A stretch of DNA of 64,000 nucleotides. It comes from Microcaldota archaeon. GTDB taxonomy: Archaea; Micrarchaeota; Micrarchaeia; Micrarchaeales; Micrarchaeaceae. Location of the stretch: contig JAJZBL010000001.1 of the NCBI GenBank assembly GCA_021798935.1, forward strand, positions 62,001 through 126,000, written 5' to 3'. Positions 48,462 to 59,334 of this stretch are shown here, piece by piece. Numbering within the stretch: the first letter of the stretch is position 1; each line of letters opens with the position of its first letter. The notes under the pieces are model-generated. The model did no database searches. It saw nothing but the letters and a program-made list of their open reading frames with translations, and was not told the DNA's origin. The position numbers and the translations under genes were made by a program.

Positions 48462-48788
48462 TTAGAAATCACACAATTTTCCTTTTACTAGTTTTTCTAA
48501 CAATTCCTGATTATCATTTACTGCAGAGTAAACCGATTTTTTAACCTTGCATTTTGTGCATAAGTAATTCAATTTGAACCTTCCATTCCTATAATAAACT
48601 GCACTTACTGGTTTCATCAATCCCTTGCAGTTACAAGCTCTGTCACCAGGATTATTGTCAACATGCTTGCTCCAAAGGCACTTAGGGCAGTGGTCCGTAT
48701 ATCCATTGCCTTCTATGTATGCATTGCAGTGCTCGCAGTAAAAGTCCTCAACAGTTTTCTGAAATCTCTTAGTACCTAAATTTTCCAT
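48462..48788 (-). CDS. RNHCP domain zinc protein
   Basis: FYCEHCNAYIEGNGYTDHCPKCLWSKHVDNNPGDRACNCKGLMKPV. Confidence 0.85.
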   Translation of the reverse strand: MENLGTKRFQKTVEDFYCEHCNAYIEGNGYTDHCPKCLWSKHVDNNPGDRACNCKGLMKPVSAVYYRNGRFKLNYLCTKCKVKKSVYSAVNDNQELLEKLVKGKLCDF

Positions 48789-48838
48789 TGAAAAAACAAC
48801 ATATTAGAAATATTTAAACATTTCTAATTAAACCAATA

Positions 48839-51613
48839 ATGAATAGAGCTTGCATAGTGTTAGGAATGTCTGTTTATGATAACTTTATATCAAAGTATAA
48901 GAAATTTACACTTATACAGGAAAAGGCAATGCCAATAATAGCCGAAGGAAGCAATTGCCTAGTCATAGCTCCAACAGGTTCCGGCAAGACTGAGGCTGCA
49001 GTATTGCCTATTATTGATATGGCATCAAAGATAAAAGGCAGTGGAATAAAAGTGCTTTATATAACACCACTGCGGGCTCTTAACAGGGATATGCTTGGCA
49101 GGCTTAGGTGGCTTGCGGATTTAGCCGGCCTCACTATAGGGGTAAGGCATGGTGATACAACTAATTCTGAAAGGTCAAAGCAGGTACGCAGTGCTCCCGA
49201 TATTCTTGTAACAACCCCAGAGTCTTTGCAGAGCATGCTTCCCACTAAAGGGATGGGAATAAAGCTTGCTAATGTTAAATTTGTGATAATAGATGAAATT
49301 CACGAATTTTACTTCAACAAGAGAGGTGCACAGTTGTCAATAGGGCTCGAAAGGCTGGAGGAGAAGGCACCTAACTTCCAAAGAGTCGGATTAAGTGCAA
49401 CAGTAAAAGATCCTGATCTAGTCAAAAGGTATCTAGCTGGTTCTAGGGAATGCAAGGTGGCACAGATATCTGATGGCAGGGATTTTTTAATATCTATAAA
49501 GATGCCTGAAAAACCGAAGCACAATATGAGTCAAATGGTTGATAAATTTGGATTGGATGAGCCATCTGCAGCTAGATTGGAATGCATGGCCGATGAGATA
49601 AAAGAATCTGCATCCACCTTAATATTCGCAAATACAAGGCAGATTGTAGAAGCACTTGGAAGCAAACTTTTATACCTTGACAAAATAGACCCATTTGGAG
49701 GAATAGGGGTACATCACGGTTCATTGGACAAAGATGAGAGAATCGAAATAGAGGACCGTTTCAGAGAGAATAAGATAAAGAGCATAATAGCTACTAGTTC
49801 CCTTGAACTTGGGATTGATATAGGAAGCATCAATAAGGTTATACAATACGGTTCCCCAAGGCAATCATTAAGGTTAGCGCAGAGGGTAGGTAGATCAGGG
49901 CATTCAATCTTAAAAACCCCTGAAGGCACAATAATATCCACAGGAATTATAGATACTTTAGAGTCTATGGCTGTAATAGATAACCTAAAAGCAAAGGATC
50001 TTGAGAGTTTTGATGTCCAGAAAAATGCACTTGACGTGCTTGCAAACCAAATATGTGGGATAGTATTGGACAAGAACTCCTGTTCCATAGATGATATTTA
50101 TAGTATAGTGCGCAGATCTTATAATTACTCAAATTTAGAGAAAAGTGCATTGATAAACAACCTTAAATTTATGGATAGCATCAAGCTTATAGGATTTGAT
50201 GGTAAGACTGTAGTTGCTACAAGCAGGACTAGGATGTATTATTACGATCATTTAAGCGTTATACCAGATTCTCACAGGTACAGAGTTCGCAATGTAGCGA
50301 ACAACAAGATAATCTCTTCTTTAGATGAAGAGTTTGTATCAAATAATATAGATGAGAATTCCATCTTTATAACAAAAGGCCTCCCTTGGCGTGTTATAAG
50401 TATAGATAAGGACACGATAGTTGTTGAACCCTCCACAAATCTGGATGCAGCGATACCAGATTGGAGTGGAGAGGATATACCAGTCAGCTATTCTGTATCA
50501 TCCCGCATGCGTGATATAATAGGCAAGAACAGCTTGAGCAATTATATAGACAAGACAGTATACGAAAAAGTCGAAAGATTCTTAAAGAACCAATCAGATC
50601 ACTGGATGCCTTCTAAGAAAAAACTGGTAGTAGAGATATATGATAATTATACTATCCTTTACACATGGTTAGGTTCACTTGCAAATGACGCACTTTCAAG
50701 GCTAATTGCAAAGTACCTAACTATGAATGCAGGCCACAGCATCAATATAAAATCTTCTCCTTACTTAATTTTCTTTGATGTTTCCGATGAGATTGCAATA
50801 AAGAGTATGCTTTTAGGCATTAATCCTGAAAGTGTATACCAGAAGCTTAAAGAGTCTATAATAGAGACCGATTTTTTCAAATACAAATTTACAAGAGTAG
50901 CTAAAATTTTCGGCATAATAGACCGGGATGCAATATTAAGTAAGAGCCTTACAAAGCACATAATATCTACATTAATAGGGTCTCCAGTTTATGAAGAGAC
51001 TTTAAGAGAAATAATAGAAAATTATTTTGACATTAAGAATCTTACAGACTTCTTCAAACAGATACATGAAAGAAATCTCGAGTTAATAATTGAAAAGAAC
51101 AAAAAGCAGTCACCGCTCACAAAAGCAATCCTAAAATCAGCATATTACAACAAAGAGCTCATAATGCCCCTTATGCCAAATGACGAGTTGGTAAATTCCT
51201 TCTCTAAATATACCTTAGATAAAAAGGCTAACATTATCTGCACTTATTGTGGATTTGAATTCAAAAGAAATCTATCGGAAATAATCGATGAACCTAAGAT
51301 ACTTTGCCCTATGTGCCAAAGCCCTATGGTAACAATAAATATGGGCAGTTATATAAATGTAATAAAGAAAATAAAAGAAAAGAGAGAGTTGACAGAAACT
51401 GATAAAAGAGTTCGCAGGGAAATGATGGCTAATGCAGATTTAGTTTATTCATATGGCGGAAGGGCTGTGGCTGCATTGTCAACTTACGGTGTTGGCCACA
51501 GGACTGCAGCCAGAGCACTTCTAATGCAAAGAACCAGCAAAGAGAAATTTTTTGTAGATCTAATAGAGGCCCAAAAGCAATTTATAAAAAATAAAAAATA
51601 TTGGTCTTTATAA
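48839..51613 (+). CDS. Lhr-type superfamily 2 helicase
   Basis: IAPTGSGKTEAAVLP, IIDEIHEF, GLSATVKD, RVGRSGHS; C-terminal Zn motif CTYCG...CPMC. Confidence 0.93.
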   Translation: MNRACIVLGMSVYDNFISKYKKFTLIQEKAMPIIAEGSNCLVIAPTGSGKTEAAVLPIIDMASKIKGSGIKVLYITPLRALNRDMLGRLRWLADLAGLTIGVRHGDTTNSERSKQVRSAPDILVTTPESLQSMLPTKGMGIKLANVKFVIIDEIHEFYFNKRGAQLSIGLERLEEKAPNFQRVGLSATVKDPDLVKRYLAGSRECKVAQISDGRDFLISIKMPEKPKHNMSQMVDKFGLDEPSAARLECMADEIKESASTLIFANTRQIVEALGSKLLYLDKIDPFGGIGVHHGSLDKDERIEIEDRFRENKIKSIIATSSLELGIDIGSINKVIQYGSPRQSLRLAQRVGRSGHSILKTPEGTIISTGIIDTLESMAVIDNLKAKDLESFDVQKNALDVLANQICGIVLDKNSCSIDDIYSIVRRSYNYSNLEKSALINNLKFMDSIKLIGFDGKTVVATSRTRMYYYDHLSVIPDSHRYRVRNVANNKIISSLDEEFVSNNIDENSIFITKGLPWRVISIDKDTIVVEPSTNLDAAIPDWSGEDIPVSYSVSSRMRDIIGKNSLSNYIDKTVYEKVERFLKNQSDHWMPSKKKLVVEIYDNYTILYTWLGSLANDALSRLIAKYLTMNAGHSINIKSSPYLIFFDVSDEIAIKSMLLGINPESVYQKLKESIIETDFFKYKFTRVAKIFGIIDRDAILSKSLTKHIISTLIGSPVYEETLREIIENYFDIKNLTDFFKQIHERNLELIIEKNKKQSPLTKAILKSAYYNKELIMPLMPNDELVNSFSKYTLDKKANIICTYCGFEFKRNLSEIIDEPKILCPMCQSPMVTINMGSYINVIKKIKEKRELTETDKRVRREMMANADLVYSYGGRAVAALSTYGVGHRTAARALLMQRTSKEKFFVDLIEAQKQFIKNKKYWSL

Positions 51614-51623
51614 TAGTGATTTT

Positions 51624-52385
51624 ATGTTGTATCTTATAGGTGTGGGGTTGTCAAATTATGACATTACAATGGAGGGCTTGGAAGCATGCCGCAAGTGTTC
51701 ACACATATATGCAGAGGCTTATACAAGTAATCTGACAGAAGAGAAACTCAAGGACTTATCAAAGATTTTAGAAAAGAAAATAGATCAGTTGGGCCGTACA
51801 GATCTTGAAGAAAATGCTAAAACCTTAATAGATGCAGCTTCCAAAGAAGATATCGGCCTTTTAATCAATGGAGACCCTCTTGTAGCAACAACACATAAGA
51901 CCTTATTGATGGAAGCTGAAGCGTCTGGGGTCGATACAAAGGTCATACATTCAACTTCGATATTGTCAGTTTCAATAGGTGAAAGCGGCATTGATTTTTA
52001 TAGGGTAGGTGCTGTTTGCACAATAGCAGATTGGTCTGAGCATTATCACCCAATTTCATTTTACGAAACACTTAAAGGTAACATTGAAAGGAACTTGCAT
52101 TCAATCATACTTCTAGACTATGATTACAAAAGCCAAAGCACTTTACCAATAGAGAAAGCTGCATTTATAATGAGGGAGGCAGAAGAACATTACAAGAAAA
52201 AAATAATATTAGATTATACAAGATTTTTAGTGTTAAACAACGTAGGTACAGAAAACGGAAAGATAAAATTATTCACATTTTCAAAATTAAAAACTGCACA
52301 TATCCCAGGAATGAATACTATAATACTTCTTGCAAATCTGTCTGATCTTGAAAACGAATGGGTAAGCAAAATTGAAAAAGCATGA
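51624..52385 (+). CDS. dphB: diphthine synthase
   Basis: LYLIGVGLSNYDITMEGLEACRKCSHIYAEAYTS, LINGDPLVATTH. Confidence 0.94.
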   Translation: MLYLIGVGLSNYDITMEGLEACRKCSHIYAEAYTSNLTEEKLKDLSKILEKKIDQLGRTDLEENAKTLIDAASKEDIGLLINGDPLVATTHKTLLMEAEASGVDTKVIHSTSILSVSIGESGIDFYRVGAVCTIADWSEHYHPISFYETLKGNIERNLHSIILLDYDYKSQSTLPIEKAAFIMREAEEHYKKKIILDYTRFLVLNNVGTENGKIKLFTFSKLKTAHIPGMNTIILLANLSDLENEWVSKIEKA

Positions 52386-53562
52386 TAAAATGACCCTAAT
52401 CCTAAAGTATGATTCAAAGAGCCATTCTGCATATTCAACAGACCAGTCAACAATAGACATATTAAGGAATGGCTTTATAGGAGATTACAAGGAAGGCAAG
52501 TTAAGCTTAATTCCTGAAGAAGCTCTTTACTTGATGGATGTTAGGAATAGTGAATGTATAACTGCAAAGGGAAAGCACATAGATTTTGTTCAATTGGCTT
52601 ACAAGAATAGAAAATCTAAAAAATTTATGGCGCGTTATTTTACGTACAAAGATTGGAGGGATAGAGGACTAATAATAGTTCCTCCAAAACGCATAACAAA
52701 AGAGCCTGAAGAAAAAAGATCTCTAAATGTAAAGGTGTACCCAGCAGAAAAATTAAAGCTTGACAAATTTCATGCATATGGCATATTCTTCCCAGATGAT
52801 ATGGTTACTATAATAAAAGATGAATCGATAGGTAAGTACCTTTACGAGAAGCAATGGTTCGGACAATACGGGACTTACAAACTTGCAGACCATGGATCAT
52901 TGAACAAATTAGATATATATGAAACACTTTTCCTGATAGATTCAAAACGCCTATCGGTAGAAGGTTACAATAGGCAGGAAATCATAAAAGCAGGAGTAAG
53001 GATGAGAGATGATTTCCGAAAGTTGTATGCAGTTTATAAAGACTGGAGAAAAAGGGGTTATGTTGTAAAAACAGGTTTTAAATTTGGCACACATTTTAGA
53101 ATCTATTTCCCTGGAGCTAATCCAACCAATCAGAATTCTGAATGGGTACACTCACGGCATGTCCTACATGTTTTTCCAAGAAACAGCAAACTGCTTATAT
53201 CAGAATGGGCCAGAGCTATAAGAGTTGCACATTCAGTCAGGAAAACCTTCATATTGGCAATACCTGGCAAAAGTCGTGCAAAGACACTTGACATAGATTT
53301 TATACTTTACCATAGGGAAAAGGGGAAGATTGAAGACCCTAAGACCGTATATCCAAAATATAGCATGCTTTCACTCAGCGAAAATGAGTATATTGGGGGC
53401 AGCGAGTTATCTGCTATAATAAGCAAATCCCAATCGATGAATTTGGAGCTTATAATTGCCATAATGGATAGGGAAACGGCTGTTACCTACTACAAAGTAA
53501 GGAAAATAAATCTGCCTCTGAGCAGGTACGAATATTATGAGATAGATTGGATGCAGCCATGA
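52372..53562 (+). CDS. endA: tRNA-splicing endonuclease, ARMAN epsilon-2-like three-unit form
   Basis: 396 aa, repeated EALYLMD/ETLFLID and YKDWRxRG units; catalytic-type GTHFRIY, SRHVLHVF, AHSVRKTFILAI. Confidence 0.88.
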   Translation: MKKHDKMTLILKYDSKSHSAYSTDQSTIDILRNGFIGDYKEGKLSLIPEEALYLMDVRNSECITAKGKHIDFVQLAYKNRKSKKFMARYFTYKDWRDRGLIIVPPKRITKEPEEKRSLNVKVYPAEKLKLDKFHAYGIFFPDDMVTIIKDESIGKYLYEKQWFGQYGTYKLADHGSLNKLDIYETLFLIDSKRLSVEGYNRQEIIKAGVRMRDDFRKLYAVYKDWRKRGYVVKTGFKFGTHFRIYFPGANPTNQNSEWVHSRHVLHVFPRNSKLLISEWARAIRVAHSVRKTFILAIPGKSRAKTLDIDFILYHREKGKIEDPKTVYPKYSMLSLSENEYIGGSELSAIISKSQSMNLELIIAIMDRETAVTYYKVRKINLPLSRYEYYEIDWMQP

Positions 53563-53624
53563 CTATTGGCTAAATTGCAGTAAAAGCTTAAATATTATTT
53601 TAGCAAAAAGCAAACTGTGTCGAT

Positions 53625-54071
53625 ATGGTAACTTTGATAAAAAATGTCGCAGTATTAGGGGATAAGGATATTAAATCAGAGATAAAATTTGGCAAAGTTC
53701 TAGTTATAGAGGACAAGGAGGTTAAAGAATATTATGTAGGTTTTGAAAATCTGACATATTCAAAACTTTTTGGTGATAAAAGCATTTATAGCGAATCTTT
53801 AATGTTCCTAACACCTGATGAAAAAATAGACGGCAAGGTTTTTACAGTCAAAGTAATAGACAAGGAGAATTCAAGTAAATATGAATTTTTGATGACAGCA
53901 TCTTATCTGTTAACAGGTCGCCAGTATGAAGACGAAAAAGCAGTTAGGATATACGAGATGCTTAGAAATACTGATAGCGTAGGTATTTCAAAAGAAACTT
54001 CCAAAATAATGGAGGCTTATGATAATTCTACCTTGCTATTAAAGGAGAGTCTTTTTAGGCGTGCAAAATAA
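53625..54071 (+). CDS. hypothetical protein
   Basis: ORF, no family recognised. Confidence 0.6.
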   Translation: MVTLIKNVAVLGDKDIKSEIKFGKVLVIEDKEVKEYYVGFENLTYSKLFGDKSIYSESLMFLTPDEKIDGKVFTVKVIDKENSSKYEFLMTASYLLTGRQYEDEKAVRIYEMLRNTDSVGISKETSKIMEAYDNSTLLLKESLFRRAK

Positions 54072-54127
54072 AATTTGGATTTATCTCCGTTTGTATTTTG
54101 TTCTATCCTTATTTAGGAGTCCAAAAA

Positions 54128-55708
54128 TCAATTACTTTTGTGTTTTGTAATTGCCTGCATATATATTATTACCAATGATATAAACTGTCTCACAATAGGG
54201 ACAGCCTCGGTAAACTTTTTGATATTGTTTATATCCTGTTCTTCAGTTCCTCTGAAAATCGTTATAATAAGAGGGTACACAAGGGCAACTATCAATATGC
54301 TAGCCAATACCTGAAATAAGTAGCCAAATTGCAAAAATTGCAAAATGCCAAAGGCCAGAAATGCAGACACCAGTGCAGATGCTATCACTCTAAAGATCTT
54401 CCAGATATCAATGTTAAACTTAATATATTTGTGTGCACTTCTCAAAAACAAGAAATTGTTTATTACAGGAGCTACTAAAAATAAAAGTATGATCAAGCCT
54501 TCTCCTCCAAGCCAATATATAGCAAAAGGCATTATTGCTATTTCTATAATTGATAAAATAATATTATTTTTCATTATCTGCTTTACTTTGTTTATGCTCA
54601 TAAGCATTGTACTTGCAAGTGATGCTGAAAAATTTATCAGTACCCCTATGCTTATCAAGGAAATATAAAGAGGCGCAAGCTTATAAGTAGTTCCAAAAAT
54701 CAGATGCACTATAGGCGTAGAGAACATAGCGGTGTAGAATATAACAGGAGAAATAAATAATGCTGTGATGAACAATGAATAACTATACATCATACCTAAC
54801 TTGGACCTATTCCTCTTTGTACTTGAAGCAATAGCAAATGAGGACAACAAAGATAAGGATATTGAGCCTAATACAATATCAAATATGTAATTTATCTTGT
54901 AGGCAACACCAAAATTTCCCAATATTATAGTAGTAGTAAGCACACCCAATATTATAGTTGACAGGTTGCCTGCTATAGTATTGAATATATTAGATACAGC
55001 TATCGGCAATGAAAAATTGAATATCTGCTTTAAATCTGCTTTAGTTGGAAGTGCAAGTTTGTACACTTTTTTAAGTTTTAAGAAACCCAAAGTGACAAAG
55101 AATGATGAGAGGTATCCTACAACTAACCCTATTATAGGGCCAAGCACCCCTAATCCCAAGGCTATCAACCCGATGCTTAAAGCTCCTTGTACGAGAGCCT
55201 CTGTAAGAACTGAGATTGCCGCCTCTCTTCTATCCCCCAATCCAATTAAAATAGGATAAGATGCTCCGAACAACATAGAAGCCAGTATGGCAACAGATAC
55301 GAATTTCACTATATAATTGTATTCTGCCGTATGCAATGCATAATATGATATAGGCTCGCTGAATATAAAGGTTAATAATGACAGTAGCATTCCAACTGAA
55401 ATAAGTATTACGAACCCACTAGAGAGTATTGCACTAACCTTCTTTGGGTCCTCTCTATATTGCGATATAAATTTGTTGAAGGCACTGCCTATGCCAAAAT
55501 TTCCGATAGCATCAAATAAGCCTATTATAGCAGTAGCTAGTACATATATGCCATACACACTTGATCCAAGCATCCTTGCTATAAATATAAATGATATGCC
55601 CAATATAGCTACAGAAAGAACCTTACTTAACATTATGATGCTTGCCATCCCTGCAGTACTACTGCCAAGATTTGCAGCAGACATATCACTGGATTCGTTA
55701 TTCATCAA
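54128..55708 (-). CDS. polysaccharide flippase (Wzx/MATE-like)
   Basis: about 14 TM segments, IGNFGIGSAFNKFISQYREDPKKV. Confidence 0.88.
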   Translation of the reverse strand: MMNNESSDMSAANLGSSTAGMASIIMLSKVLSVAILGISFIFIARMLGSSVYGIYVLATAIIGLFDAIGNFGIGSAFNKFISQYREDPKKVSAILSSGFVILISVGMLLSLLTFIFSEPISYYALHTAEYNYIVKFVSVAILASMLFGASYPILIGLGDRREAAISVLTEALVQGALSIGLIALGLGVLGPIIGLVVGYLSSFFVTLGFLKLKKVYKLALPTKADLKQIFNFSLPIAVSNIFNTIAGNLSTIILGVLTTTIILGNFGVAYKINYIFDIVLGSISLSLLSSFAIASSTKRNRSKLGMMYSYSLFITALFISPVIFYTAMFSTPIVHLIFGTTYKLAPLYISLISIGVLINFSASLASTMLMSINKVKQIMKNNIILSIIEIAIMPFAIYWLGGEGLIILLFLVAPVINNFLFLRSAHKYIKFNIDIWKIFRVIASALVSAFLAFGILQFLQFGYLFQVLASILIVALVYPLIITIFRGTEEQDINNIKKFTEAVPIVRQFISLVIIYMQAITKHKSN

Positions 55709-55847
55709 GGCACCAATTTAGGCATTCGTATTAAATTAGACTTTACCTAATATGATTTTATATACATAAGTCTTATTATTTTAGTGCCTACAAGAATAAG
55801 TATCTAAACCTATTACTTAAACCCTTTGCATTTATAAATTTTATCAA

Positions 55848-58166
55848 TTGAATATTATTGCTATTACTAACGGGTGCAATATTTTGAACATAAAACTGAA
55901 TGATATATCAAGTAAAGTTAAGTCTCCTGCAGGGATTGCTACCTTTATCTATTTCATAGTAACCTTGATAATATTTTATCCGTTTATAACTCATCCATCC
56001 ACATTATCATCAGGAACAGGCGGTGATGCATACCAGAACTTATGGGATTTCTGGCATATTGGTTATTCTATAGCAAATTTAAAATCAATATACTATACAA
56101 AGATGCTCTTCTATCCAATAGGCGCAAATCTGATAACACAGACAATGTCCCCTTTTATGGGCCTTATAACATTGCCGTTCCAAGCAATAGGGTTGGTATT
56201 TTCTTACACAGCTGGACTTATAATAGGCTTTACCTTTACAGGGCTTGCAATGTTCCTGCTGGCTGATTATCTGGTCAAAAACAAATATGCAGCATTTTTT
56301 GCAGGATTCGTCTATGCATTCAGCGCATTTCACTTTGCACAAGGGCTAATGCATATTGATTATGTTAATTTAGGATTCATCCCTCTGACTCTTTATTTCT
56401 TATTCCGTATGATGGATAAGCCTTCATATAAGGAAGCACTATACCTATCAATAACATTTACCTTATTGTTATTCACAGAGTTTATTGAGCAGGTCATAAT
56501 GGTTATACTGGCTGCACTAATAATTTTAATATGGTATGGAATTTCGAAATCAAAGAGAAGCATGATTTTAAACAAGAGATTCTTTTATTCCATTGCTATA
56601 ACTATAGTGATATTTCTACTAATTAGTTCATTCTTTATAGTGCCTATGGTGCAGTTTCTTACCTCAAAAAGTGGATCAAGTTCATATAGCCTTGACAACA
56701 TACCACATAATGTAATATGGAGCGATAACATATTGGAGTTCTTTGTGCCTAGCTACTACAATGGGCTATTCAATAGATCTGGAAGCTTTTACAAGGCACT
56801 TTATTACTTTGATCCATCAGAGCACACAGCGTATATAGGTTATACTGTGATTGTACTTTCAATTTTTGCAATATACAAATATCGCAAAAATATGGCATTG
56901 TGGATTTTCATAGCATTAATATTCGGGTGGCTAGCTCTTGGTCCTTACATACAAGTGGGTACCACGTTGAATCCACATTCTATACTTCCCGTACCTGGGT
57001 TGACAGAAGTACCTGGTTTATTCCTCCTTTACCATCAAATACCATTGCTAAAAATTATAAGGGAGCCTGACAGGTTCTTTGTTGTGTTCAGCATAGCCAT
57101 AGCCATAATGGCTGCATTTGGAATAAAGGCGATATTTGAAACAAAATCATTTGAAAAAAGAAATAACAAGATATTCGCAATTGCCATATTGTCGATACTT
57201 TTCTTACTTGGAAGTGTAGGTTTACCTATAACTACAAGTTATATAAATGTAATATCTACCCATATAAGCCCCAATACATTTTATAGGAGCTTGGGGAACA
57301 GCACCAAAAACTTCTCCATACTAATATTACCGATTTTATCCAATCCCTACTCCAGTTCTCCTGCAGAATATCCAGGGCTTGCAACTTATCAATCTGCATT
57401 AGCAAAGAAACCTCTTATAGGAGGCTATGTAACCAGAAGCAATACAACTGAAAACGAAACACTAGAGGTAATACCATTAGTAAGCGAAGCCCAGAATTTA
57501 GAGGATACAGGAACATTTAAGTATTATTCCCCAATAGCAGAAAATTATACTAACCAAACACTTTTGACACTTTATAATTATCAAACTGCAATTGTAACAG
57601 TTAATAAAGCTGCATATAATCAAACTGAACTAGCATATCTAGAGAATTACCTTTATAACACATTTGGAAGCAAATCTATAGTCTATAATAGCAATAACAC
57701 AATAGCATTTTATACATTACCAACTTTATACCAATCAGTATATAGAAGCTATGTCTCTTATCCTATATTGAAATATTGGACTAATGAATCAATAAAAATA
57801 GATAATAAAACTGAGTTGATGTGGATTCCACTAAGCAAAGGCGAACTGATGGTATATGCCCCATACAAAAATGCAACAACTCTAAATGGCAGCATATATG
57901 TAAATAACTCAAGCATAAATAGCACCATCAATATAACTGCAGCCTCGTTGGTAAATAGCACAGTTCCATTACAGATAAATATCGAGAGTGGAAATGGAAA
58001 GGTGCTTTATAAAGGATCACTAAATATTACAGCAGGATTAAATTCCTACTATATAACTGTGCCTTTAGTATCTGGACCTTATGGAAATTATTTTGAGATA
58101 ACAGAATATGGGCTCAACGGAAAGCCGACAATAGGAATATCGAAGATAAGCATAAAAAGCAGATAA
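55848..58166 (+). CDS. GT-C-type membrane glycosyltransferase-like protein
   Basis: GGDAYQNLWDFWHIGYSI..YYTKMLFYPIGANL, multi-TM N-terminus, Asn-rich extracellular C-terminus. Confidence 0.75.
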   Translation: MNIIAITNGCNILNIKLNDISSKVKSPAGIATFIYFIVTLIIFYPFITHPSTLSSGTGGDAYQNLWDFWHIGYSIANLKSIYYTKMLFYPIGANLITQTMSPFMGLITLPFQAIGLVFSYTAGLIIGFTFTGLAMFLLADYLVKNKYAAFFAGFVYAFSAFHFAQGLMHIDYVNLGFIPLTLYFLFRMMDKPSYKEALYLSITFTLLLFTEFIEQVIMVILAALIILIWYGISKSKRSMILNKRFFYSIAITIVIFLLISSFFIVPMVQFLTSKSGSSSYSLDNIPHNVIWSDNILEFFVPSYYNGLFNRSGSFYKALYYFDPSEHTAYIGYTVIVLSIFAIYKYRKNMALWIFIALIFGWLALGPYIQVGTTLNPHSILPVPGLTEVPGLFLLYHQIPLLKIIREPDRFFVVFSIAIAIMAAFGIKAIFETKSFEKRNNKIFAIAILSILFLLGSVGLPITTSYINVISTHISPNTFYRSLGNSTKNFSILILPILSNPYSSSPAEYPGLATYQSALAKKPLIGGYVTRSNTTENETLEVIPLVSEAQNLEDTGTFKYYSPIAENYTNQTLLTLYNYQTAIVTVNKAAYNQTELAYLENYLYNTFGSKSIVYNSNNTIAFYTLPTLYQSVYRSYVSYPILKYWTNESIKIDNKTELMWIPLSKGELMVYAPYKNATTLNGSIYVNNSSINSTINITAASLVNSTVPLQINIESGNGKVLYKGSLNITAGLNSYYITVPLVSGPYGNYFEITEYGLNGKPTIGISKISIKSR

Positions 58167-58649
58167 TTATTTAGCTTCTAGCTTATTTTTAGTTATCTCT
58201 GATATAATAGGTAAATCAGTGGCAGTTATATCCCTTTTTTTTATTTCTCTAACACAATCAAAGAGACCTTCTTTTTCCAAAAGTCCCAGAATATCTTTGC
58301 TATTAGAAAAAATTAAAAATTCGCCATTTCCATCAGCGCCAATTTTTGATATCGCTTCCGTTATGCTTCTTGCACCCGATAAATAGATAAGCATCTCTAA
58401 GGGTATTGAACCTGCCTTGTTCGTTTTGCTCTTAAATGAAAGGCATGCATTCACGTAAGCAAATACAAGTTCAGGATAACTATCGGATAAAGAGAGTTTC
58501 AGTAACAAGGCAAATTGAAATTTCTTTATACCCTGTTTATTAAAATTATCGACCCGATCTAAGATCTTTGTAAATTCCGATTTAGGTTTGCAAAGCAAAA
58601 ATGTAAAGTCCTGCTTTAATAGAAAACTTATAAAATCAATATCCTTCAT
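58167..58649 (-). CDS. hypothetical protein
   Basis: ORF, no family recognised. Confidence 0.5.
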   Translation of the reverse strand: MKDIDFISFLLKQDFTFLLCKPKSEFTKILDRVDNFNKQGIKKFQFALLLKLSLSDSYPELVFAYVNACLSFKSKTNKAGSIPLEMLIYLSGARSITEAISKIGADGNGEFLIFSNSKDILGLLEKEGLFDCVREIKKRDITATDLPIISEITKNKLEAK

Positions 58650-58815
58650 AAAAACTCCTTAGCATATAAAGCAGAACAATAAATATGTATATAATTTTGT
58701 TTTATGCAAACCGCATATTGCTGAGATCTTGTAATTTTTCACAAAACATCATTCAAAGTAAAAATTGCATCAAATAAAAATAAAAACCTATACTCTAATA
58801 GGTTTTTGTGATAAC

Positions 58816-59190
58816 ATGGTAACAAAAGATAAGAAGGAATTTTACGAACCCAAATCAAATTTTGTAAAAACTGTAATAAAGTCATCTAGCTTCAGCAATA
58901 AAGACGACAGGAAAAAGGTAAACGACTTGCTTGTGCTTGAACGTTTTGTAAGTGAAGGGGCAAAAGATTTCCAATCATCAATTTACAAGAAGTCACTAGA
59001 GAGAATTTATTCTAACGAATACAAAGAGATAATCAAAGAACTTAAGCCTGAAGAATATAAGAAGATTCAGGAAGAGGAAGCTAGACAAAGGATTGAAAGA
59101 AAAAAATCCGATATAGAGTACCAAAAGGAAAATGCAGAAAGGGAGAATAGATATAAGGAATGGTGGCTTAGGAAAGGAGGAAATGAATAA
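58816..59190 (+). CDS. hypothetical charged protein
   Basis: ORF with coiled-coil-like Lys/Glu-rich C-terminus. Confidence 0.55.
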   Translation: MVTKDKKEFYEPKSNFVKTVIKSSSFSNKDDRKKVNDLLVLERFVSEGAKDFQSSIYKKSLERIYSNEYKEIIKELKPEEYKKIQEEEARQRIERKKSDIEYQKENAERENRYKEWWLRKGGNE

Positions 59191-59334
59191 TATCCTACAA
59201 AATAAGTTATCTATATTTTAGCATTTGCTGAAATTGCAGGCAAATTGTATTTTAATCTTTAATTTTCAAACTAACTAATTATATCTATATAAATTCTTGT
59301 AAAGATAATATAAGGTTTTCAGTGAAAAATTAGT

